Assembly: GCA_036346275.1 (NCBI GenBank)
Contig: CM070730.1
Location: forward strand, 42,144,918 to 42,208,917
Length of the DNA stretch: 64,000 nucleotides
Origin: Otatea glauca
Lineage: Eukaryota > Streptophyta > Magnoliopsida > Poales > Poaceae
Direction: 5' to 3'
Shown in pieces: positions 21,032 through 32,380 of the stretch. A program made the translations under genes and the position numbers. The first letter of the stretch is position 1; every line of letters starts with the position of its first letter. The notes beneath the pieces are model-generated. The model worked only from the letters and a program-made list of their open reading frames with translations, was not told the origin of the DNA and searched no databases.

Positions 21032-24000
21032 TGTAACATCCCAAAAATTCTAAATAATAAAAATATAAATATAAATTAGAAAATGAAATTGAATAAAATT
21101 TTTAATTACAATGTTAAGAATGAATTAAAATATTATCTTCTATTTCAATATCTTGAAATCCAACCTTAACAAAAGGAGTTACATAATAAAACTTCAAATC
21201 AAACAAAATATGAAAATAAATTGCAAACATAAGTTCACTTTGAAATTTCATTCAAATCTAAATTTCTTCTTGAATTTTGGTTCTTAAGAAGTCTTTTATT
21301 GTATTAATTTCGGTTTCCCCTCAATACAAAATGAAAAACATAATGAGGAATTAAATCTTAAACATTTAATTATTTTTATTGATGATTTTTCTGAATTCTC
21401 TGGATTTTATTGACTTTTCTTGGATTTCATTGATTATTGTTTGAAAGAAGATTTCCTTTTCAATGAATAATCAAACATGGGATAAGTAATAAGAAAAGAT
21501 TTGGAAAATAAAAAATAAGAAAAATCCCTGTAAAATTCGTGGAGCTATCCATAACCCTAAAATATAATTTAAAAGTCATGTCAAAGTATTAAAAGATGAA
21601 AAGAAAATAATTAATGAATCATGACTAATAATAGTAAATATGTAAGAAATTAAATTTTCATAAATTCGATGTGAAATTTTTTATATTATATTCATACTAG
21701 ATAGATCCATCAACAGAAAAAATATCAGGAAATAATAATTAAATTTGATATTTATAAAAATTCAAAAACAGAAAAGCTAAAAATCTGGAAATGTAAATGT
21801 CATAATTTTAGTAAATAAAATATAACTAATTTGAAGTTGAAATTTTACAGGAGTCCAATATGGACATAAATAACCTCCACACAAAGTTTGATAAATATTT
21901 GATAAGTTATAAACTCCCAAATAAATTAAATACAGAAAACTTAAATCTGTGCATAGTACATTGTCGGAATTTTTATAAATTATACACATAATATCTCGAG
22001 CTAACAATTTTACTGGATAGTCTTCCTTATCGAGTACATGCAGTAAATTCCTCGTTAATTTACCGACTAGATAGTTAACCGATTCTTTGAACCAAACTCA
22101 GCTCTGATCGCAGATATGCTTGAAGTCCACTGTTCCTCCCGCTGACCTGTGGAGCCGATTGCCTGTGTGGTCCCACCTGCCAGCCTCTACCCCCAGTCTT
22201 CTTCTTCCTCTGGACGCAGGAGACCCGAAGCATTTCGCGCGTCTGTTGTAACCGCCTCTACTGTACCTCATGCCACCTATGGTCCTTGTGCAATCATCAC
22301 TGTGCCACGCCACCACCTCGCCCGCAATTCCTGCAAATCGCCCCATATCGATCCCTGTTCCAGCATCGCAAAACCCCGAAGAGTTCAAACTAAGTGTGAG
22401 CTTCTCTACAGCGTCTCCCCTAGCCTATAAATACTAGAACGAGTTCGCCAGAACCTGCACTTTAAAACCCCTCTTGTTTCATCCACTCTACTTCACTGAG
22501 CATTGCCAATTTCGTGTTTTCCCGATTCAACCGAAGAACCCTAGCCTTCGGATCGTGCTCGACTGAAGGTGATACACATAAGCATTCTTCAATCCCTTTT
22601 CGGTATATCAAAAGCCCTCAACTTGTTTCAGGAATTGTTGACCGGAGCATCGCAGCCACGGTGTACCTTTCTTCTCCAGAAATGGCAAACGGTGGTAAGC
22701 TCATGCGACAAAACTTAGTAGTTCCAAATAGACAAAATGGGTTGCGTAGTAGCCCCTGAAGCTAGGCCTGTAACCGATTCCATCGGTAATGCCCCTGTCA
22801 GTGGCATGGCATGCCCGCTTTATCCTCCGCCGCTCGGCCACGGTGGCGACCTATCTTCGGTCATCACCGGGGATCCTTGAGCCATCCCATAGATGCGAAA
22901 GAACCTGAGAAAGCTAACCGTGCTACTGGTTCAGCTCCTCCAGCCGTGGATCACCACTGGCGAGTTCAAATCGATCGGCTCTGTTTCGAGTCGTCGCCTC
23001 ATGGACACGCACACATCGGCAAATGACCAAGCCTCATGCGGCGACTTCGAGCCACTCGATCGGTGGGCGAAATGTCGCGCCTCGATCGATTTTAATGGGA
23101 GTCGATGGCGCGAAGCAAAAGACGTTTTCAGTATTCTGAAAATGTATTTTGCAATTTTCCCTATTTTCAGATCTGGCTTAGATTCAAACTTGAATATATT
23201 TTGCATTTGAAGTCCAAATAAGAAAGAAAAATTTTCTATATTCATCTAAAATCATGTACTCTCAGAATATGCAAAAACAATTTGGGTAAGAGCTCTGGAC
23301 AAATTTGAAATTCAAATTTAAAGGAAAGGATAAAATATAGGCTATATATAAATTATGCAAATGAACTGAGAATTGAATGAAACCAACTTTATTGGAATCC
23401 TTAGGCTTCCAGGAACCCAAATATACAAAAATATTTAAATATCTTCTTTGTTTGAATCATTTTCTATTAAAAGTTGTTCTCAATATATTAAATGTTCAAG
23501 AATGCGTAAATTATGCAAAAGAAATCTAAAATAAACAAAGTTGATTTCCATATACTAGTATGTCAGTAGGTTAATTTAATATGCTAAAATATTTAATTTA
23601 TAAACTAGACTTTGAATTGTTTCATGAATAAGAATGAGACCCTAGTGTAAAAGGTATGTACATGCATATATTCCAGAATGACCATTTATGCTATTTTAGC
23701 AGCAAGTAAAATGTCTCGCCTAAACACTAAAATTTATAAAATTAGTTTAGTAATACTATACAAAGAAAATACTTCAGTCTTCTGAAGGAAGAACCTCATT
23801 TAATCATGTTTTGCATATATATCGTAATAGCAAAATAACCTTAAGTATTATGTTTTCAGAAACGCTTAAGCCTTTTCGGCAACTCATAAAACAACTCGTC
23901 TACATGCAAATTTTATGAAGAATAGCCCAGAAATGATCCTTCAGATATGGTCTACGATAATCTAGTAAAATATTATTTTTACAACTTGCTTTGCATCTGA

Positions 24001-26353
24001 ATCTTGCTAGCTCTATACCCTTAAGTGTTATGGTCATCAGAAACCTTAATGCCATTTAAGCTATTTCAGCAATGAATAAAGCATCTCGTCTAAATCCTAA
24101 AATTTATGTAATCAGCCTAGGATTACTCCCCAAAGTATAGACTACCTTATTATAAAGAATTAATCTTGTTTTATCATGTTCTGCATATAAATCATGTCAT
24201 CCAAATAACCCTAAGTATTATGATCTCCATAATCCTAATATGAATAAACGAGCTTTAATAATAAATAAGAAATCAATGCTTAAGATATTTGTTTTAACCA
24301 AAACCTTGTTAAAAACCACAATATGTAACAAATAGCCCAACCTAACAAATCTAGTGTGTGTATATATATATATATTCAAAATGAATTCTTACGCAAAGTC
24401 AGTACCACTCATGTATAACATGATAAGTAATGTTTTAATCCTATTAATCCAAATAATTTTAGCATCTAGAATTCAATGTTATAAATACAAGAATACATAA
24501 TTTTAGCCTCTTGAATTCATAAAATAAGAATAAATAATCTATAAAAGAATCTGCGTCCGTTCTTTATAACAAGTCTTTATTTGATTTACTGTCTGTCTTC
24601 TTTTTGCCCATATTGAAATTTGTTGTTCGCTATATTTCCATTGAACGAAATGTAGAAGTCAACATCACTAATTCCGTCGTCAACCATGCCAGTTGCAGCT
24701 GCGACTTCATCACAAACAACAATTAAGCAAGGCAAGCACCCCCTTTGATCATATTGATCCCAGTATTTAATCTTCATTGTGTTTATCAAAATGTTTCATG
24801 CATGCGTTTATTTTCTGTAAATACGCTATTTTGTGGTACTGGTAGATATAACTGTTGTCTCATGAAACTTCCTTGATAAGTATGGACATGTGAACCTTGA
24901 TAACCATATAAACGGGTTAGACAATACATAATGTCTACTTGGGTATATGCGATTATTAACCATGCTTAGCCATGCTCTAGAACCAACGTTGAATATGATC
25001 AGATCAAAATTGATTCCTGAGAATTTCAAAAGGTTGGTTATGACATGATGTCAATTGTTGGTATTTTGACTAAAAACCCCAAAATAAAAACTATGGTTTA
25101 GAAGCGGGCAATTATTGGAAATAGCCGGTTGTGCAAGAGATGGATTTGTACGTAGTGTAGGGGGAGATTATTGCCCGTGTCAGATTAAGGACATAGCTAT
25201 GGGTTGTTTTCAAGCCAAGAACTCCGTGCAACCACAAGTGCTGTTATGGGCAGTCTTAACCTATTAAGTTGCTTAGGTCTGGCTTTGCACATTGGTAGGC
25301 GGGAGATAGTATGAGCAATCCCTTCTAGGCTTGCTTATGAGGGGCTTCCACACTGAGGTGTGGGTAAATGCATATCAGTACAACGATGTACACCTTGTTA
25401 TGGGAAGAAACCATTTCTTGCAGAGATGGACTGCCAATATTATTGATCTACATACAGAGATGGACTGTCATGTTTTACTTAATTTTGTTTCTTCTTCCAT
25501 AACAAGGATTCAATGTCATTGGGCTGGTGCAAAGCTTGGTCTATGTAATGTAACGGTTATGTCATGACTCTCTGCGGCACACCAAAGGAACTGTGCTAAT
25601 TATCGATTGCACAAATAGTCAGTCATGTCTTGTGGGTAAAGCTGTACACCTCTACAGAGTGAAAATCTAATTAATTAGCCGCTCCTACGGTCAAAGGCAC
25701 TTGGTAACGTCATCACATGGTTAGAAGTTTTACTATTTTCAAAATGGGATGATTTTCACCTGATGTGCCTTGTTTTGGCAAAGATTATGCTTATACCACG
25801 TATTGGCAAGGAATGGATATGTCAGAATTGGATTATTGGATCATTGAATTATTCAATGCTCGCGAAGGGCTATGAGTATTACTTATGCTTTACTTATTTC
25901 TTATTAGTCAAACTAGCTTAATTAAATTCCCTTTGCAAATGACAACTTGATTTACAAATCCAAATTTCGCTTTATGCAAATTAACCGTAGAAAATTTTCC
26001 TTTGAAATGGCCTGCATATATTATAGGATTTGATAAAGTCTTGCGGAGTACGTAAAGTACTCACCCTTGCTTATTATGTTGTTTTAGGTGTAAAAAGATA
26101 GCGAAGCTTCGAAAGATCTCATTCCGTCGCAGGATGCGGGAATTTCAATAAATCGACCATTATAAGGATTATACCTTGTCAGTTGCTGAGAGATTGGATG
26201 GGCACACTACAAGATCTTCCTTCTTTTGTTGCTATATTTATATACTCTGAGTTGAAGAATATATTGTACAAATAGCTTCCGCTTTAATAAAATGATGTAT
26301 GGATGTGATTCCAATTGTTGAAAATGTGCGTACTAGCCACTGATCATGGGACT
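21032..26353 (+). repeat. L: very long LTR (about 5.3 kb), plus strand, 3' end truncated
   Basis: It begins TGTAACATCCCAAAAATT at 21032, the same start as S2 and S3. It includes a TATA box (CCTATAAATAC, 22425-22434) with a leader leading to TTCGGATCGTGCTCGA, a long AT-rich body, and a conserved 3' part (from CTGTCTGTCTTCTTTTTGCC, 24590, to TAGCCACTGATCATGGGACTA, 26353). Compared with LTR G, the last 45 or so bases and the primer site are missing; a 0.68-kb segment X follows directly. Predicted small ORFs in it are not conserved between LTR copies. Confidence 0.75.
22425..22434 (+). promoter_or_regulatory. TATA box of LTR L
   Basis: CCTATAAATAC is followed about 100 bases on by AGAACCCTAGCCTTCGGATCGTG. 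The same TATA and leader occur at 37820-37950 (plus), and a TATA in equivalent position at 43793-43805 (minus), so it is a conserved LTR promoter. Confidence 0.6.
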
Positions 26354-27033
26354 AAAAAATGTAGAAGAATAGATTAGATTCCCCGTAAGATAGGAATCCT
26401 TACGCATAGTAGTATCATTCTACTTTAGCTATAAGAAGCATTCTTATGTAATGTTTATATCTTGCTATTTGCAATTGGATTTTGTTTTCCTTGTTTGGAC
26501 TATTTACGTGTAAACTTAACCTTTAGGTTAAAGTTTTATGATAAATTGCTCCTAAATATATGAATCTAGAAATCCTAACATGTAGGTTAGATGGAAAATT
26601 TTCACAAAGAATTTCCCTTCTTTTATAAAATTTCTGTCAAGCTTATCCTTTCTTTTGTAGAAATTCTTAGCTACATATCCTTTTTAAAATTTCTAGCCCT
26701 CCTTGCAAATTCTGTCTCATCAGGATTAATAACATAGCTCTCTTTTCCAGTCATCTCTTTACTCTCTACCAGTTGAGCTCGATCCATCCAAGTCACAACT
26801 ATAACCACCTTATCTTCTCATTTGGACACAGAAAAACCAAGTCAGCTTGCCTTTTCTCCTCTACACCGAAACCAATCAAAGCAGCATGCCCCTGCTAGCT
26901 TTTCCTGTACCATCACAATAACCATTGCTGCCATGACAAAGCTCGGCTCTGAATCTTCCATTGTGATCGCAAAACTAGAAATGCAGCCGCATCTTGCAGA
27001 TGCACTGCGTCGTCGCCCATTGCTGCCACAACC
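24400..27033 (+). repeat. Left arm of large imperfect palindrome
   Basis: This segment (3' part of LTR L plus segment X, 26354-27033) is the reverse complement of 29811-36100 once solo LTR S2 and the 30488-30891 leader are removed. Landmarks shared in inverted orientation include CTGTCTGTCTTCTTTTTGCC, GGCAAGCACCCCCTTTGATCA, TTGTTGGTATTTTGACTAAA, GCGGAGTACGTAAAGTACTC and TAGATTAGATTCCCCGTAAG. Confidence 0.88.
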
Positions 27034-27840
27034 ACTGCAAGCACTGCCTCGGCAAAACAAAAACCGCGCCAACCCAACCAGTAAACATCGCTATCCAAGC
27101 TTCTTTCCAGTGAACTCATCTTTGCACCTGACAAACATGAAAATTGCCAACTCATTCAGTTTCCTTTGCTCAACCACACCAAAACCACCTTTCTTCCTTC
27201 CTCTCTCTCGATAGAGTATTGCCAAAGAAATGCCGCCACAAGTTGCCACGATCAACGATTTGCGACACAAACCAAATTCCCCCAAGTCCGTATGACAGAT
27301 ATTGCTGTCTATCCTTGCCATCTATCCTCGTTTCATCTATATCCAAAGAACTAATCCAAAGAATACCAGCACCTTTTTCTTTCTAGATTCTTTAGTAAAC
27401 TAACACCGCAAATCTACCTCTGCTACTTTGAGAAGTACTCATACCATAGGACCTCCAGCCAAACCCTTTGATACTAGAATAGAAGATATGATCATATAGT
27501 AATAAGAAGTACTAGTGAAAACTTTTGTTGTAATACAAGGAGATGCATAACTCCTATATATATATAATAAAATAAAAAGTGTGTTACCTTTTAATTAATT
27601 AGAGGTTTTGTGTGCATTATTACGGGATACTCTCGTAACACTTAACCAATAGGTTAAAGAATTACGATGAGATGACCCAAAACAATATGGAACCCATAGT
27701 TATGAAGCCATTAAAACATAAAATGTTATTTTAGAAGAATGAGCCTTCCAAAAATATTAGATATTGCACAAGTAAGATTATGATACTGACCTCTATTAAT
27801 CTCTTTCTTATCTAAATTATCATACTGACCTCTTTCCTTA
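26354..27840 (+). other. Segment X and leader of the palindrome-loop element
   Basis: X (26354-27033) follows the truncated LTR and is repeated inverted at 29811-30487. In the right arm it lies downstream of a primer site and leader, so X is probably 5' leader sequence of the element. An open frame from 26822 (MDTEKPSQLAFSPLHRNQ) is partly mirrored at 30021-29811. Its conservation could simply reflect the repeat, and no domain is visible. From 27034 to 27840 there is only AT-rich non-coding sequence. Confidence 0.55.
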
Positions 27841-28280
27841 AAAAAAGCCTTGAACATGGAAAGTATGCACCTGTTTATGATACCAGGCAAACCCGATTAG
27901 GCCATGTAACTAGTTATAATGTTAGAAGCATGTCATCACTCAATTATGAAATCAAGTTCGATGTCACTATGCAAAGCATCATGACGATACCAAGATTCAA
28001 CGCTATCCAAGAGACTGGACGCAAGCCTCTATGTCGAGTGTGTAAAGCTTATGGAATTAACATGAACACTTATGTTCATGCATTCAAAGCTCGCACAAGA
28101 CTTCAAGATCCTTCCTTAGCAACTGGACCAAGACGTCAACAAACAAGTAATCGTCAAAAGTACTTACCACATTTCCAACCAGCTGCCGCAAGGAATTCTC
28201 CACTGACCTGTCTGGCATGGGTCGTGTATAGCAATTATGGGCCAGAAGAAATAGAATCCCATACCTCAAAATTGGAATGA
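27840..28280 (+). pseudogene. ORF2-like, dsRNA-binding-fold candidate (palindrome loop)
   Basis: This is the homologue of the ORF at 58116-58598. The frame is open ahead of the Met at 27930 (KYAPVYDTRQTRLGHVTSYN, then NAIQETGRKPLCRVCKAYGI) and aligns with KHAPIFDMKQTPFGYKVSSY and EAIQESGRKLMRRICKAHHI there. The pattern P-x-F/Y-D, a beta-like stretch, then a helix with A-I-Q-E-x-G-R-K resembles a dsRBD whose third strand is eroded. A clear N-terminal Met is lacking and Leu is replaced by Pro in the last helix, so this copy is probably non-functional. It sits 5' of the zinc-knuckle ORF, the same order as in element D. Confidence 0.6.
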
Positions 28281-28603
28281 AACCTTAAACTAGACTAGAA
28301 ATCCTTTCCTAATTAAGAACAATATTTAATTAGCCTATAACTTCCTAGAGTATATGAAACTAGATTAAATATATATTAATCAGTGTGGTAATTGGTGTTC
28401 TTTTGAACTTTTGATACTTAAAGTGCTTTATATTGTTGTTCGGATTACCCTCGCGAATGTAAAACCTCTCGGTTGAAATTCACGATGAGTTAATCTTTGA
28501 AAATGATAATAATAATAATATAAATTAAACTTTTAAAGAATGAAACAATGTCTTATAACCTAGCCGAATCTCATCCCAATAACCTTATAATCATTGTTGC
28601 AGG

Positions 28604-28816
28604 ATGCCTGTGACAAGATCCCTCTGCAAAATCCTTGAAAGTGAAGTTAAACAAAGTTTTCGACCTACAAATGATAATCCTACCCCAGTTCAATCAAATT
28701 CCCATCAGCTAGCGCAAAACATATCCAACCTTGGCTCAATCCTCACGAGAAGAGAAAATAGTTCGGATCAAAAACCTGCTCCACAACTTATTCGATACCA
28801 AAACGTTGTTCCTTGA
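28604..28816 (+). pseudogene. Gag N-terminal segment (palindrome loop)
   Basis: It starts MPVTRSLCKILESEVKQSF and corresponds to the gag start of element D at 58898 (MPVTRSLSHILESE). It ends at TGA 28816; the knuckle array follows within 20 bases in another frame, so a frameshift or splice has separated them. The gag core seen in D (TRPPIFSS...WWENFQ) is absent here. Confidence 0.65.
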
Positions 28817-28836
28817 AATGTTGTCAACCCAACTAA

Positions 28837-29868
28837 TCTGAAGATCGTGCTTGCATTCGCTATGGAGAAATAGGACATACTGGTGATGAACATAAAATCA
28901 ACTGCTCTAGCTGTGAAGGAAATCATTCTCCCGGAGAATGTCCCCTGAATAATATCACTTGTTACCTTTGTGAAAGTCAAGATCATTGCCCATCCCAATG
29001 CCCCCTTGATCCACTAGTCATCGCCGCAGTTCAGCATCAGCAAGAAAAACTCCGAGCCTTAGTTGCTCAAGAATTGGCAAATAGAAGAGAAGCTGCACAA
29101 GAAATATCATTAGAAGAATTGGAGAATCAACATTTCAATCTTGTCAATTACCATCAAGAAAGCAGTAATTGGCCATCGCCAACAGCATGCTTCTTGTGTG
29201 GTGAAGAAGGTCATTGGGCAAGGGAATGCCCTAATCGTCAGCAAGTTAAGCTTGAGAAGAAGAACATCTTGAAACATGCAATTGTTACCAACAAAGTGTC
29301 ACGAAAGAAACAAAAGTGCTTCATCTGTAGCAAGCAGGGCCATCTTGCTAAGCAATGCCCACAAAGAGAGCAAATATCTCCTGTAGCTATAGCCATACCA
29401 GAAGTTACATCAGTTAAGATTATAACTCCAAGAGTAGGAGGAATAAGATTTAAAGCAGGTCGCCCGAAAAATCTGTTAAAGAAGAGGCGCTTGAACAACG
29501 ACACTTGCCCCAAGGAGAATTCTGCTCAACTCCAATCCCAACCTCAATCACCATCTGCTCGTCCCTCCAACAACACTAATAATCAGCTATCTGGTGTTCA
29601 AAATCAAGCAATCAATGTTACTTATTTTCACTGTTGTGAACGTGGGCATTATGCCAACAAGTGCCAAAAGAAGAAGCGAAATCAACCTTATGCTCAACCC
29701 CCTGAAGCTATTCAGGAACTACAAAGAGGACCTCAAGTTTTCGAAGGCCAACAAGCCCCTAACTCTGCATCTACTCCAACTCAAGACATCAATCATAGCA
29801 TACCTGACTGGTTGTGGCAGCAATGGGCGACGATGCGGTGCTTCAGCAAGATGCGGCTGCATTTCTAG
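28837..29868 (+). pseudogene. Array of about six CCHC-like zinc knuckles (nucleocapsid-like), truncated by palindrome junction
   Basis: Reading from 28837: CIRYGEIGHTGDEH (degenerate), CSSCEGNHSPGEC (one residue short), CYLCESQDHCPSQC, CFLCGEEGHWAREC, CFICSKQGHLAKQC, and YFHCCERGHYANKC (first Cys replaced). Three knuckles match CX2CX4HX4C exactly. A Gln/Glu-rich linker (QQEKLRALVAQELANRREAA) and a basic stretch (GRPKNLLKKRRLNN) lie between them. Such proteins bind single-stranded RNA or DNA; retrotransposon gag usually has one or two knuckles. At 29811 the frame runs into the inverted copy of segment X, so its original end is lost. A captured CNBP-like gene is an alternative reading. Confidence 0.7.
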
Positions 29869-30487
29869 TTTTGCGATCACAATGGAAGATTCAGAGCCGA
29901 GCTCTATCATGGCAGCAATGGTTATTGTGATGGTAGAGGAAAAGCTAGCAGGGGCATGCTGCTTTGATTGGTTTCGGTGTAGAGGAGAAAAAGCAAGCTG
30001 ACTTGGTTTTTTAGTGTCCAAATGAGAAGATAAGGTGGTTATAGCTGTGACTTGGATGGATCAAGCCCAACTGGTAGAGAGTAAAGAGATGAATGGAAAA
30101 GAGAGCTATGTTATTAATCCTGATGAGACAGAATTTGCAAGGAGGGCTAGAAATTTTAAAAAGGATATGTAGCTAAGAATTACTACAAAAGAAAGGATAA
30201 GCTTGACAGAAATTTTATAAAAGAAGGGAAACTCTTTATGAAAATTTTCCATCTAACCTACATGTTAGGATTTCTAGATTCATATATTTAGGAGCAATTT
30301 ATCATAAAACTTTAACCTAAAGGTTAAGTTTACACTAAATAGTCCAAACAAGGAAAACAAAATCCAATTGCAAATAGCAAGATATAAACTTTACAGAAGA
30401 ATGGTTCTTATAGCTAAAGTAGAATGATACTACTATGCGTAAGGATTCCTATCTTACGGGGAATCTAATCTATTCTTCTACATTTTT

Positions 30488-30891
30488 CTGTTGGGCTTCG
30501 TTGACTCTTTATGAAGTAGGATCTTCATACTTTACTTCCGCCTTGTCGGTTGTAGTGAGGCGTTATGTCCATCTTGATGTCGGTGTAGACGCTGTAGTCT
30601 TCTTTGGCTCATTCTGAAGGATGGTAGCGACATATCTTCTATGTCATGGGAAGCAAATGACGAAGATGAATTGTAGGCGAGGACTACTTTTAAGGAAAGA
30701 GGAGTTTGATACAAAACAAAATGAGAGTGGGGTAAGGACAAGATCTTAAGAAAGAGGAAAGAATAGCAAAAACTACATGTTGCAAATATAGTAACTTTTT
30801 GCAAAATAAAATTGAGATTGGCCTAATCTTATTTCTAACGACCATTCTATCTAGGGTTTATCCTACGGTCAGTATAGCTCTGTTACCAACT
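30488..30891 (-). other. Leader and decayed tRNA-Met primer site of minus-strand LTR H
   Basis: The minus strand from 30888 reads TGGTAACAGAGCT, a two-base variant of the tRNA-Met primer site TGGTATCAGAGCC, directly after the LTR end at 30892. The following leader (GACCGTAGGATAAACCCTAG) matches that of element G (40540-40560). It then continues to the X segment at 30487 without a recognisable ORF. Confidence 0.7.
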
Positions 30892-32380
30892 TTAATGACC
30901 CCCATTTTCACATAAATGCAAAAATGAAAATCTAATGCGCATACAGTACTAGTCCCATGAAATCACATCCATATATCATTTTATTCAAGCAGAAGCTATT
31001 TGTATAATATATTCTTACAACTCAGAGTATATAAATATAGCAACAGAAGAAGCAAAGTCTTGTAGTGTGCCCATCCAATCCCTCAGGCAACTGACAAGGC
31101 ATAATCCCTAGAAAGGTCGCTTTATTCAAAATCCCACATCCTGCGACAAAAAGAGATATTTCGAAGCTTCGCTATCTTTTCCACCTAAAACAACATAATA
31201 AGCAAGGGTGAGTACTTTATGTACTCCGCAACACTTTAGCAAATCCTATAATATATGCAGGCCATTTCAAAGAAAAGGCTTCTACGGTTAATTTGCATAA
31301 AGCGAAATTAAATTTATAAATCAAGTTGTCATTTGCAAACGGAATTTAATAAAGCAAGTTTGACTGATAAGAAATAAGTAAAGCATAAGTAGTACTCACA
31401 GCCCTTCGCGAGTATTGGATAATTCAATGATCCAATAATCCAATTCTGACATGTCCATTCCTTGCCAACACGTGGCGTAACCATAATCTTTGCCAAAACA
31501 AGGCACATCAAGTGAAAATCATCCCATTTTGAAAATAGTAAAACTGCTAACCATGTGATGACGTTACCAAGTGCCTTTGACCGTAGGCGCGGCTAATTAA
31601 TTAGATTTACACTCTTCAAAGGTGTACAGCTTTACCCATAAGAAATGATTAGCTCTTTGTGCAAGCTATTAGCACACTTCCTTTGGTGTGCCGCAGAGAG
31701 ATCATAACATAACCGTTAAATTACATAGACCTAGCTTTGCACCAGCCCGATGACGTTAAATCCTTGTTATGGAGAAGAAACATGACAGTGTATCCCTGTA
31801 ATTAAATTGGTAATACAAGCAGTAATTCCCTGCGATAGAAGCAGTAAATCCCTGCGATAAGGGTTTCTTCTCATACCAAGGCGTACACCGTTATACCGAT
31901 ATGCATTTACCCACAGCGAAGTGTAGAAGCCCCTCATAAGCAAACCTAGAAAGGATTGCTCGTACTATCTCCCACCTACCAATGTGGAAAGCCAGACCTA
32001 AGCAACTTAATAGGTTAAGGCTGTCCCATCCCAGCACTTGTGGTTGCACGGAATTCTTGGCTTGAAAACAACCCATAGCTCGGTCCTTAATCCGACACGG
32101 GCAATAATCTCCCCCTATACTACATACAAGTCTAACCCTTGCACAACCGGTTATTGCCAATAATTGCCCGCATCTAAACCACAGTTTTATTTTGGGGGGT
32201 TTTAGTCAAAATACCAACAATTGACATCATGTCAGAACCAACCATTTTCAATTCTCAAGAATCAATTTTGATCTGATCATATTCAACATTGGTACTAAAG
32301 CATGGCTAAGCATGGTTAATATTCGCATATACCCAAGTTGACATTATGTATTGTCTAATCCATTTATATGGTTACCAAGG

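Noticed and set aside
24353..24375. TA/TG microsatellites (also 39074-39102, 42486-42510) as functional sites
   Set aside because: Simple dinucleotide tracts common in AT-rich LTR bodies; no further signal.
26822..27214. 130-aa ORF as host gene
   Set aside because: It lies in a leader segment repeated inverted at 29811-30487; similarity between the two copies follows the DNA and shows no domain.
26354..30487. MULE or other DNA transposon with 0.68-kb terminal inverted repeats
   Set aside because: No target-site duplication flanks the ends, and homology continues beyond them into LTR sequence of inverted orientation; a rearranged LTR element explains it better.
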